NCBI GenBank assembly: GCA_900768785.1 | Contig: CAAGEG010000141.1 | Coordinates: forward strand, 1 to 13,739 | Direction of reading: 5' to 3' | DNA length: 13,739 nt | Source: an uncultured Prevotella sp. | Lineage (GTDB): Bacteria > Bacteroidota > Bacteroidia > Bacteroidales > Bacteroidaceae | Shown here: positions 1-6,444 of the stretch, piece after piece | How positions within the stretch are numbered: the stretch's first letter is position 1 | Layout: every line of letters starts with the position of its first letter | Position numbers and translations under genes: made by a program | The notes under the pieces: model-generated | What the model saw: only the letters and a program-made list of their open reading frames with translations | Database searches by the model: none | Told to the model about the DNA's origin: nothing

Positions 1-147
1 ACTGACTCCACAAGTGAGATTGCCGATGACCCGGAAAAGCCTAACACGGTTAAGTTTACTTGGCGATATGCGGAGAACCGCATCGCACAACGTAATCCGT
101 TAGGCACTGGAATATTCACTGAACCTTACGATTATACATTCAGATAA
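1..147 (+). CDS. C-terminal end of a phage protein (possibly large terminase), partial
   Basis: The frame is open from the first base and ends at TAA 145-147, giving 48 residues that end in EPYDYTFR. The upstream part lies outside the window. No catalytic motif is visible in this tail, so identity rests on position alone: it sits directly before a small phage-type gene and a portal-like gene, where tailed-phage packaging modules usually carry the large terminase. Its stop codon overlaps the next start codon in a TAATG arrangement, which points to translational coupling. Base composition is near 50% GC, matching the next two genes and unlike the AT-rich DNA after 1235. The coding call is fairly safe; the terminase assignment is a guess. 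Confidence 0.55.
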   Translation, partial: TDSTSEIADDPEKPNTVKFTWRYAENRIAQRNPLGTGIFTEPYDYTFR

Positions 148-380
148 TGGCACGTTCTATACACATCACCACGGCTCGCACTATGCTTAACAGCGGCGAC
201 CCGGTAGATATTTCCGTTTGGAAAGCAAACGGCGAAATACTTCACCTGCATAATTGCATCTCGCTTCGCTACGATTTTTATGCCGGTACTCGCAACATAA
301 AATTGCTCACGTCGGGGCAAATCCGCAAAATCAGAGATTGCTGCATATTCGCTGTAAACGACTGCGAAGTATTCCTTTAA
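147..380 (+). CDS. Small conserved-type phage protein, 77 aa
   Basis: The ATG at 147-149 shares its A with the preceding TAA stop (TAATG), so this start is well supported. The product has 77 residues, a mixed alpha/beta look, no membrane segment and no signal peptide. It contains an NGEILHL stretch followed by a basic segment (KIRDCCIF) and ends in CEVFL. I recognise it only as a small protein of the kind found between the terminase and portal genes in Bacteroidales prophages; no biochemical role can be read from it. It belongs to the same plus-strand unit as its neighbours, with 17 bases to the next start. Confidence 0.7.
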   Translation: MARSIHITTARTMLNSGDPVDISVWKANGEILHLHNCISLRYDFYAGTRNIKLLTSGQIRKIRDCCIFAVNDCEVFL

Positions 381-397
381 CGCTTATTTCATTCGCT

Positions 398-1234
398 ATG
401 GATAATTTGAATTTTAACTCGGTCGAAACGCTACCGAACCTGTCGGCTCGGGCGGCGTTTCAAGTGAACTCGTCAGCGGTCTTCAAAGAAGACGTTGACA
501 TCGTGCCGGTCGTCATCGACGACACGCTTTCTTATGTGCCGTGGGGTGGCGACAACAATATGCCTTTCGACATATTGAAGCTCATCGAGGACGACGAGAC
601 GCTCTCCACTTGCCAAATGTTTAATGCTGAGGTGTGCTACGGGAACGGACTTGTGTACAAGTACCGTCCCTACGCACAGGGACGAGGAACGAGGAACGAG
701 GAACGAGAGGAGAATCCCTATCGGGAGGAGATAGAGGACTTCTTTCTTGACAATGACATCGCCTCGTATTACCTCGGCGTTTGCCAAGACTTCAAGCATT
801 TTGGCTTTGCCGTGAGTGTGATTATACTCTCTCGCGACGGCACGAAAATCGTGCGTCTGCTCCGCAAAGAGGCTTGTTATTGCCGCTTCACTCCTGCCGG
901 AAAGGACGGCAGAATAACTCGCTTGCTCTATGCGAACTGGAGAAAGTGCATCGCCTCACGGAGCGACATTGAGGTGATTGAGATGCTTGATGCGTCTGCT
1001 CCATGGCGAGACCTGCAAGACAGGCTCGCCAAGAATACGACCTGCCGCAAGTTTGCCGTTGTCAGCCGTATTCCTACGCCTGACAGCACTTATTATCCCA
1101 TTCCTTATTACGCTTCGCTTTTCAAAGGGAAATGGTATAACATCAAGCAACTCATCGGACTTGCCAAGGAGTCGAAACTCCGCAACTCCGCACCTATCAA
1201 GTATCAGATTGGTAGTATGTGTAACATTATATAA
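398..1234 (+). CDS. Truncated phage portal-like protein, 278 aa
   Basis: The frame is open from 254, but the ATG at 398, giving an MDNLNFNSVETLP start, is preferred because it follows the previous stop by 17 bases and avoids overlap. The protein has the look of Bacteroidales phage portal-like proteins: an early VPWGGDNNMPFDI segment, LSTCQMFNAEVCYGNGL, and YYPIPYYASLFKGKWY near the end. Family members normally run well beyond this. Here the recognisable part stops after KYQI (about 1209) and six further codons lead to TAA at 1232-1234. Composition turns AT-rich at the same point, so I infer a recombination or insertion junction that removed the 3' half. A three-copy 7-bp repeat lies within the gene. 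The portal assignment comes from recalled family resemblance and gene order and was not searched. Confidence 0.6.
   Translation: MDNLNFNSVETLPNLSARAAFQVNSSAVFKEDVDIVPVVIDDTLSYVPWGGDNNMPFDILKLIEDDETLSTCQMFNAEVCYGNGLVYKYRPYAQGRGTRNEEREENPYREEIEDFFLDNDIASYYLGVCQDFKHFGFAVSVIILSRDGTKIVRLLRKEACYCRFTPAGKDGRITRLLYANWRKCIASRSDIEVIEMLDASAPWRDLQDRLAKNTTCRKFAVVSRIPTPDSTYYPIPYYASLFKGKWYNIKQLIGLAKESKLRNSAPIKYQIGSMCNII
684..704 (+). repeat. (GAGGAAC)x3 short tandem repeat inside the portal-like gene
   Basis: Three perfect 7-bp units at 684-690, 691-697 and 698-704, followed by a partial unit. The array encodes an Arg/Glu-rich segment around TRNEEREE. Because the unit is 7 bp, gain or loss of one copy would shift the reading frame. 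Confidence 0.85.
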
Positions 1235-1324
1235 TATTATAGCACAGTTAATTAGAATACAGTATGATAAAGTAACCACATATATATCCCCATATATGGC
1301 ATTTTCTGATATGGAGGTAAATTT

Positions 1325-1507
1325 TTACCAATTTAAACTATCGTTATTTAGTAAAAAGTCAAAGAGACCGATGGTGGCTATTCCGTCTTCATTGCGTTTA
1401 GGTTTTATATCATCTTTTACAATGATAATTCTTTTGAAGGAATCATTGATGTTTCTTTGTGATGCGGATTCTTGACGCTCTTTGGCTTCTGTCGGCAGCA
1501 CAAACTG
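1325..1507 (-). pseudogene. Relic of the C-terminus of a DUF4143-type AAA ATPase
   Basis: On the minus strand a frame ends at TAA (1325-1327). Read backwards it gives about 60 residues that match the usual tail of Bacteroidales AAA_14/DUF4143 ATPases: QFVLPTEAKERQ, then INDSFKRIIIVKDD, then DGIATIGLFDFLLN. A TAA interrupts the frame just upstream (1508-1510), immediately after codons reading KIYI. The same KIYI occurs before QV in the PD-(D/E)xK-like region of the ATPase at 1938-3134. There is no start codon, nucleotide-binding motif or remainder of the gene, so this is a decayed fragment. It is a different member of the family, since its sequence is clearly unlike the tail of the neighbouring gene. 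It shows that this locus has carried such an ATPase before, in the opposite orientation. Confidence 0.7.
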
Positions 1508-1518
1508 TTAGATATAGA

Positions 1519-1542
1519 TTTTCAAAATTTTTATTTTGAAAA
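1519..1542. repeat. Perfect 10-bp inverted repeat with 4-nt loop
   Basis: TTTTCAAAAT (1519-1528) and ATTTTGAAAA (1533-1542) are exact reverse complements separated by TTTT. It is AT-rich and lies beside the broken upstream edge of the ATPase relic. It does not look like a GC-rich intrinsic terminator, and its role is unknown. Confidence 0.7.
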
Positions 1543-1885
1543 ATTGGCATTTATGACAAAAATTCAAAATGATTTAAAAGGCAAAAGCACAGACCGAAGC
1601 CAATGCCTTAAGATTGTGTTCGCCTGAGCTTTGTCCTAACGGCTCACTGTGCAGTTGAAATAAGATTGGTTGAGGTAGTGGACTTTATGCAAGTCGATAC
1701 TATATAATACGTATGAATTTGCTTGCATGATAAATACCACGGCAATAGCCCTTTATACTTATTTACTTTGCAAAAGTTGGAATGATTCGATTTTGCGGAA
1801 TAAATCTAAAGTTTTCCTTTACTCAACTTTCAGCCTTTGATGTGGATTTATAATTGTCTTTTATCCAAATTATTACATTGTTCTA

Positions 1886-1900
1886 TTTTGCGTTTCAAAA
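1886..1900 (+). repeat. Left arm of a 15-bp inverted repeat flanking the ATPase/TOTE unit
   Basis: TTTTGCGTTTCAAAA here is the exact reverse complement of bases 5981-5995. The arm covers the -33 region of the promoter for the ATPase gene. Each arm is also a small imperfect palindrome (TTTTG...CAAAA), which slightly raises the odds of a chance match. Confidence 0.65.
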
Positions 1901-1915
1901 AAATTTGTAACTTTG
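1887..1915 (+). promoter_or_regulatory. Bacteroidetes-type promoter for the ATPase/TOTE unit
   Basis: TAACTTTG at 1908-1915 matches the Bacteroidetes -7 element TAnnTTTG. TTTG at 1887-1890 is a candidate -33 element with a 17-nt spacer, slightly shorter than usual. Transcription would start near 1920, leaving a short leader. An AAAAGGA ribosome binding site (1922-1928) lies 9 nt before the ATG at 1938. Confidence 0.7.
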
Positions 1916-1937
1916 CAAAATAAAAGGATGTTTTGCA

Positions 1938-3134
1938 ATGAAGATAATAACAAGAGCTCCATACCTCAATACATTGATTGATGTGCGTGATACTCAGGAT
2001 ATTAAGGTGATAACCGGCATACGCCGTAGTGGAAAATCAATGTTGCTAAAGGCTTTTGCGGATTGGATACACACAAATGAACCTGATGCGAATATAATAG
2101 CAATTGACTTCAATGACCTTGATTGGCAGATGAAATTGCCTGATAAAGTCGCTCTATATTCTTACGTCAAGTAGCAATATAGAGCTAGCGTATCCAACTA
2201 TCTGATGATAGATGAGGTACAAAACTGTGAACAATTTGAGTGGGCGATAAACGGCTTGCATAACTCAGGGATGTTTCGCATCTACATCACAGGTTCGAAT
2301 GCATTTTTGCTAAATAACGATTTGGCGACATTGTTTACCGGTCGTACCTTCGAAATAGAGGTGTACCCATTTTCAATGAAAGAATTTGTTGAGTACTTTG
2401 AAATTTCAGACAAGCAAGAGGCATTGGATCTATATATGCTTGAAGGTGGTATGTCCGGCTCCTATGTATATCCTCAAGAGAACCGTCGCCGAGCGTATCT
2501 TAAAAGCGTGTATCAAACACTTATTGTTCGTGATATCCGACAGAAGCACCATATCCGCAATCAAACGTTGCTAACAAAAATAACTGACTTTTTGATGGAC
2601 AATATATCCAACTTATCATCATTGAAAGGTATAACTCGTAATTTAGTTGCAGGAGGAAGCAAAGCTACCGATATGTCGGTCGGCAAATATATAGAGCACC
2701 TCACATCTGCATTCCTGTTTTATCGTCTTCGTCGCTATGACGTTAAAGGCAAAATGTATCTTGCCACGCAAGACAAGTATTATCTTTGCGACCATTCATT
2801 CCGTTATGCTCTTTTAGGTACACGAAACATTGATACCGGAAGAGTTTTGGAAAACACTGTAGCAATAGACCTTCTGCGCAGAGGGTATGAGGTCTATGCC
2901 GGTGTGCTATACAAAAAAGAAATTGATTTTGTGGCTATGCGCCAAAGTGAGAAGATATATATTCAAGTGAGTGAAGACATTTCTGATAAAAAGACTTTTC
3001 AACGCGAGGTTGCTCCACTATTTCAAATAAAGGATGCATATCCCAAAATCTTATTGGCTCGTACTCGCCACTTTGAAACCGATTACGAAGGCGTTCGAAT
3101 CATAGACCTTGCCGATTGGCTGATGAATCTATAA
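1938..3134 (+). pseudogene. AAA_14/DUF4143 ATPase interrupted by one in-frame TAG
   Basis: From ATG 1938 the frame runs to TAG 2172-2174. The same frame continues without a shift to TAA 3132-3134, so one codon separates two parts of a single 398-residue protein. The N-terminal part carries Walker A GIRRSGKS (residues 27-34). The part after the TAG carries Walker B YLMIDEVQ (88-95), the sensor-like YITGSN (116-122) and the long DUF4143 C-terminus with EIDFVA (328-333) and KIYIQV (339-344). In the PD-(D/E)xK pattern the last catalytic Lys would be the Gln of KIYIQV. Walker A and B thus fall on opposite sides of the stop, so neither the 78-aa nor any re-initiated product could be an ATPase. The family is often fused or linked to mobile and defence loci, with no single settled function. 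It is first in an operon with the TOTE-type gene, 8 bp upstream of its ATG. A sequencing error or TAG readthrough would restore it. Confidence 0.85.
2151..2185 (+). repeat. Stem-loop with the in-frame TAG in its loop
   Basis: GCTCTATATT (2151-2160) and AATATAGAGC (2176-2185) are exact reverse complements. The 15-nt loop holds the TAG (2172-2174). A match of this size somewhere in the window could arise by chance; its position on the stop codon is what makes it notable. Confidence 0.6.
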
Positions 3135-3142
3135 TAGTGCAT

Positions 3143-5986
3143 ATGATGAAACCTACCTACGAGCAACTGTTAGCGGAAGTAGAGCAACTGCGAAAGGAGA
3201 ATGAGCAGTTACGACTAAAACTTGGACTGCAACCACGAATAGCAGAGCCAAAGATTGTGCAATTATCGCTGCAAGAGAAGGTTGAATTATTTCAGTCGCT
3301 TTTCTGTGGCCGCAATGATGTATTTGCTCGTAGATGGTATAGTGCTAAAACAGGTAAAAGCGGCTACCATCCGGTGTGCATAAACGAATGGCAACGTGGC
3401 GTCTGCGACAAGAAAAAGCAGCCATGTGCTGAATGCCCCAATCGACAATTTAAGGCTCTTGAATATCAAGATATTTACGCTCACCTTGCCGGCAAGGATG
3501 AATTTGGTCGAGATGTAGTGGGACTGTATCCTATCAGAGAAGACAACACGGTCTCATTCCTTTGTGTTGACTTTGACGATAAGTCGTGTAAACATGGTTA
3601 TCAAGACGATGTGCTCGCATACGTAAAAGTCAGCAAGCAATGGAATATGCCATGCTATATTGAAAGGTCTCGCTCCGGCAATGGCGCCCACGTTTGGACA
3701 TTCTTCGCCGAGCATATAACTGCTGCCGATGCAAGACGGATAGGTAATGCCATCTTGACTGAGGCAATGATGCAGCGTGGGCAAATGTCGTTCAAGTCTT
3801 ACGACAGAATGTTCCCAAACCAAAACGAAGTGGAGAAAGGAGGCTTTGGCAATCTCGTTGCCCTACCTTTGCAAGGTCAAGCGAGGAAGAATGGCAATAG
3901 TGTGTTTGTTGACGAAACTTTTAAACCGTTTTCCGATCAATGGTCGTTCCTGCAATCAATTGCCAAAATATCCACAGTTGAAGTCATTAACTTTTTACGT
4001 TTTCATGGCGGCGATGATAATCAGCTTGGTCCTCTTTCAACGTCATCAGAAACACAACCATGGGAGACTCCACAGCCACCAACAATATTGCCTACCGACT
4101 TCTATTCACCGATACAAATTGTGCGTGCCAATATGTTGCACATACCGTTGGCAGACCTTTCCGGTAAAATGGTTAACTACCTGAAACGCCTTGCATCGTT
4201 CCGCAATCCGGAGTTCTACAAGAAGCTTGCAATGCGACTGTCAACTCACGAAACACCACGGATTATCACATGCGCTGAAGTATCTGACGACTACATTTCT
4301 CTGCCAAGAGGTTGCGAGAAAGCAGTGACAGAATTACTAAACGAACATGGCGTTCAATACACAATTGACGATAAAACGAGCATAGGAGAACCGATAAATT
4401 GTGAATTTAAGGGAGAACTGCGTCAAGACCAACAAGATGCAGTAAATGCTTTACTCTCACAACGAAATGGTATATTACATGCAACAACTGCATTCGGAAA
4501 AACTGTCGCTGCTATTGGGCTTATTGCTCAACGAAATGTAAACACTCTCATACTTGTTCACAACAAAGCATTGCTTGACCAATGGAAAGAGCGTCTTACA
4601 AATTTCCTTGAACTCGACTACACAGAAGAAATCCTCGTAAAACGAGGTCGTAAGAAAGCATTTTCGCCTTTCGGTACACTTGATTCAACCGGTAATTCAT
4701 TGCATGGAAAGGTTGATATTGCCTTGATGCAGTCGTGTCTTGATGACAATGATAGCGGAGTAAAGCCATTTGTCAGAGATTATGGCATGGTTATCATTGA
4801 TGAGTGCCACCATGCTCCGGCTGTAACATTTGAGCGAGTATTGCGGTTTATCAATGCACGTTGGGTATATGGACTTACTGCAACTCCAATACGAAAGGAT
4901 GGCTTGCAAGGGATTATCTATATGCAATGTGGACAAATTCGCTACACTTCGGATGCAAAGCAACAGATTGCTGCGCAAACATTTGACCGATATCTCGTGC
5001 CTCGCTTTACAACTTACCGCAATCTCAGTGAGGAAGAGCAGAAATATGTTCCATTATGTCGTGAACTTTCAGAAGATGAGCCAAGAAATAATCTGATAGT
5101 GGAAGATGCCATTAAGGCTGTTGCAGAAGGACGTACTCCAATTATCTTGACAACCTTAACCGAACACGTTCAACGATTAACCCAAATGCTTTGCGAAAAA
5201 CTCACAGATACCACAATAATCTCACTAGTCGGCTCAGAAAAGGCAAAAGAGAAACGTGAGAAGATGGCTCAACTGCAAGCTGTAAAACCGGAAGAAAAGT
5301 TGATTGTAGTTGCAACAGGCAAATACGTGGGCGAAGGATTTGATTATTTGCGCCTTGACACTCTGATGCTTGCAATGCCTGTTTCTTGGAAAGGTCTGAT
5401 TGCCCAATATGCAGGTAGATTGCATCGTGACCATGCCGGCAAACAGAATGTAAAGATATATGACTACATTGATATCCACATTCCGCTGGCAGACTTGATG
5501 TACCGCCGACGCTTGAAAGGCTATGCCGAAATTGGATACACCATAGAGTCAAAGGTTTTGGAAAGTAATACATCTAACGAAAGTATCTACAATTCAGATA
5601 CCTACTTCAACGCATTCTTAAACGATGTTCGCTCGACAAAGAAATCCATACTGATTTCATCTCCTAAAATTTGGCTACCACATTTCGCGCCTATACTTGA
5701 GATACTGCAAGAACGGCAATATAGAGGCATTACAATTTGCATATATACGACAACAGAAAACGGCCAAACCAAGCGACTACAATCCAGCGGAATCCGAGTA
5801 GTTATAACCGCTAATGCAAACATCTCATTTGCCATATTAGACAACGTACTCACATGGTATGGTAACGTGAACTACTTAGCCCATACGCATACCGACGAAT
5901 ATGCGTTAAGACTCACAGAAAATTCCATTGCTACTCAATTATTGGCAAAACTCATAGATACAGAATCAAGTTTATCGCTATTTTGA
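3143..5986 (+). CDS. TOTE-type conflict protein: primase, SF2 helicase and PLD-like domains, 947 aa
   Basis: The frame is open from a TTG at 3116 that would overlap the ATPase. ATG 3143 (or 3146), 8 bp after the ATPase stop, is the better start. In the 947-residue numbering, domains run in this order. Residues 8-28 form a coiled coil (YEQLLAEVEQLRKENEQLR). Cysteines 79, 88, 95 and 98 form a likely zinc site (CDKKKQPCAEC). An archaeo-eukaryotic primase domain follows, with the metal-binding DFD (D143, D145) and SRSGNGAH (176-183). The SF2 helicase has Walker A ATTAFGKT (447-454), DECH (553-556), LTATP (578-582) and QYAGRLHR (755-762). The last part (about 831-936) resembles a phospholipase-D fold, but where HxK is expected it reads ISFAILD, so it is probably not an active HKD nuclease. 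This order matches proteins described from comparative genomics as TOTE conflict systems, thought to act against invading DNA. The gene looks intact, unlike its partner ATPase. Its stop codon lies inside the right inverted-repeat arm. Confidence 0.85.
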   Translation: MMKPTYEQLLAEVEQLRKENEQLRLKLGLQPRIAEPKIVQLSLQEKVELFQSLFCGRNDVFARRWYSAKTGKSGYHPVCINEWQRGVCDKKKQPCAECPNRQFKALEYQDIYAHLAGKDEFGRDVVGLYPIREDNTVSFLCVDFDDKSCKHGYQDDVLAYVKVSKQWNMPCYIERSRSGNGAHVWTFFAEHITAADARRIGNAILTEAMMQRGQMSFKSYDRMFPNQNEVEKGGFGNLVALPLQGQARKNGNSVFVDETFKPFSDQWSFLQSIAKISTVEVINFLRFHGGDDNQLGPLSTSSETQPWETPQPPTILPTDFYSPIQIVRANMLHIPLADLSGKMVNYLKRLASFRNPEFYKKLAMRLSTHETPRIITCAEVSDDYISLPRGCEKAVTELLNEHGVQYTIDDKTSIGEPINCEFKGELRQDQQDAVNALLSQRNGILHATTAFGKTVAAIGLIAQRNVNTLILVHNKALLDQWKERLTNFLELDYTEEILVKRGRKKAFSPFGTLDSTGNSLHGKVDIALMQSCLDDNDSGVKPFVRDYGMVIIDECHHAPAVTFERVLRFINARWVYGLTATPIRKDGLQGIIYMQCGQIRYTSDAKQQIAAQTFDRYLVPRFTTYRNLSEEEQKYVPLCRELSEDEPRNNLIVEDAIKAVAEGRTPIILTTLTEHVQRLTQMLCEKLTDTTIISLVGSEKAKEKREKMAQLQAVKPEEKLIVVATGKYVGEGFDYLRLDTLMLAMPVSWKGLIAQYAGRLHRDHAGKQNVKIYDYIDIHIPLADLMYRRRLKGYAEIGYTIESKVLESNTSNESIYNSDTYFNAFLNDVRSTKKSILISSPKIWLPHFAPILEILQERQYRGITICIYTTTENGQTKRLQSSGIRVVITANANISFAILDNVLTWYGNVNYLAHTHTDEYALRLTENSIATQLLAKLIDTESSLSLF

Positions 5987-5995
5987 AACGCAAAA
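5981..5995 (-). repeat. Right arm of the 15-bp inverted repeat
   Basis: TTTTGAAACGCAAAA is the exact reverse complement of 1886-1900 and spans the TGA stop (5984-5986) of the TOTE-type gene. Bases on either side of the two arms do not match, and I see no clear target-site duplication. Confidence 0.65.
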
Positions 5996-6130
5996 ATGGC
6001 TAAATTTGGGGATGCGGAAATTTGGCAAGTGTTCATTGTGCAAATTGAGGACTCTTTGACGTTTATTACAATGCGCTTTTGAAACTAATCGTATACTTTT
6101 AGAGAAAATCAGGTTGAATCTTATATCCAA

Positions 6131-6164
6131 AAAAGGGACGGCGTACCATTTACTGATACGCCGT
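6131..6164 (-). terminator. Rho-independent terminator of the leftward operon
   Basis: On the minus strand the perfect 8-bp stem ACGGCGTA/TACGCCGT (6157-6164 with 6138-6145, 11-nt loop) is followed by CCC and six T residues (6129-6134 region). This is the classic intrinsic-terminator layout for leftward transcription. It marks the likely end of the transcript that includes the 5S gene, or of a separate small RNA downstream of it. Confidence 0.8.
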
Positions 6165-6173
6165 GGTTGTGAG

Positions 6174-6338
6174 TTATATGGATTGTAGATAGTCCACGAT
6201 AGTTTTCACATCCCCAATTAATGAGATAATCTACTATGGGTCAATCGTGATACCACAACCCAGCTAAAATACAGCTGCCCAGATATCCACTATTGCTACG
6301 CATACGTCGGTATGCTCTAAAATCCATTTGCCGACCAT
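6174..6338 (-). pseudogene. Short protein-like frame with three internal TAG codons
   Basis: Starting at ATG 6336-6338 with an A-rich leader, the minus-strand frame reads MVGKWILEHTDVCVAIVDIW and ends after 24 residues at TAG (6264-6266). The same frame then continues through nine residues (LGCGITIDP), two consecutive TAG codons, and 18 residues (IISLIGDVKTIVDYLQSI) to TAA 6174-6176. The segments look protein-like, with amphipathic and hydrophobic runs reminiscent of small phage or membrane proteins, but I recognise no family. It may be a decayed gene, a 24-aa peptide, or chance. The ATG sits just after the proposed pseudoknot. Confidence 0.25.
6300..6315. repeat. 6-bp hairpin with tetraloop
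   Basis: GCATAC (6300-6305) and GTATGC (6310-6315) are exact complements around GTCG. It is part of the structured stretch on the minus strand and overlaps the short TAG-interrupted frame. Confidence 0.5.
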
Positions 6339-6375
6339 TTTTAGTTGGTAGGCAGTCGGCTAAGCAGCCTACCAA
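6330..6375 (-). ncRNA. Candidate H-type RNA pseudoknot
   Basis: On the minus strand stem 1 is TTGGTAGGC/GCCTACCAA (6375-6367 with 6353-6345, 9 bp). Stem 2 is GCCGAC/GTCGGC (6360-6355 with 6335-6330, 6 bp). The arms alternate 1-2-1-2, which is the H-type topology. Loop lengths of 6, 1 and 9 nt are sterically plausible, and the 9-nt third loop is A-rich (CTAAAAATG), as in many pseudoknots with minor-groove contacts. Both stems are perfect. The plus strand could form the same pairs, but the terminator at 6131-6164 supports leftward transcription. I do not recognise it as a known riboswitch class. Confidence 0.4.
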
Positions 6376-6409
6376 ACTTTCTGAAATAAAATTTTCATAC
6401 TTGTTTTGT

Positions 6410-6430
6410 AATTAAATTTATAATTTAATT
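6410..6430. repeat. AT-only palindrome just downstream of the 5S gene
   Basis: AATTAAATT (6410-6418) and AATTTAATT (6422-6430) are exact complements around TAT. It lies about 15 bp past the 3' end of the 5S gene and could be a processing or weak termination site. Confidence 0.5.
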
Positions 6431-6444
6431 TGGCAGATGCCGCT

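Larger units (their letters stand above)
1235..1937. other. AT-rich stretch without an intact gene, between phage remnant and ATPase unit
   Basis: About 700 bases that are visibly AT-richer than the phage genes on the left. They hold the minus-strand ATPase relic (1325-1507), a perfect hairpin (1519-1542), small AT palindromes (1230-1241 and 1279-1298), and the promoter with the left inverted-repeat arm (1886-1915). A TTACTTTG at 1763-1770 resembles a Bacteroidetes -7 element but leads into no reading frame. I see no tRNA or other RNA gene here. Confidence 0.7.
5987..6444. other. Intergenic stretch between the TOTE-type gene and the 5S rRNA
   Basis: About 460 bases with no intact gene. Bases 5996-6130 show nothing convincing beyond a 28-codon frame. 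From 6131 to about 6430 the minus strand is rich in structure: an intrinsic terminator (6131-6164), a long-range helix (6165-6171 with 6254-6260), another (6195-6200 with 6244-6249), a 6-bp tetraloop hairpin (6300-6315), a candidate pseudoknot (6330-6375) and an AT palindrome (6410-6430). Together they suggest a structured transcript or 3' untranslated region of the leftward operon. The rightward TOTE-type gene has no obvious terminator here. Confidence 0.5.

Noticed and set aside
978..1475. 165-codon plus-strand frame across the portal-like gene end and the AT-rich region
   Set aside because: Its first half is the +1 shadow of the portal-like gene and its second half lies antisense to the ATPase relic. 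The composition is not protein-like.
1763..1770. TTACTTTG as a further Bacteroidetes promoter
   Set aside because: It departs from TAnnTTTG, has no clear -33 partner and leads into no reading frame.
1938..3134. Two separate genes, 78 aa and 309 aa
   Set aside because: Both parts lie in the same frame and together form one ATPase, with Walker A before the TAG and Walker B after it. The second ATG falls inside the Walker B strand.
3116..3142. TTG start for the TOTE-type gene
   Set aside because: It would overlap the ATPase frame; ATG 3143 lies 8 bp after the ATPase stop and is more natural.
5996..6082. 28-codon plus-strand frame (MAKFGDAEIWQVF...) after the TOTE-type gene
   Set aside because: It is short, has no good ribosome binding site and starts inside the edge of the inverted repeat. 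No family is recognisable and nothing downstream suggests an operon.
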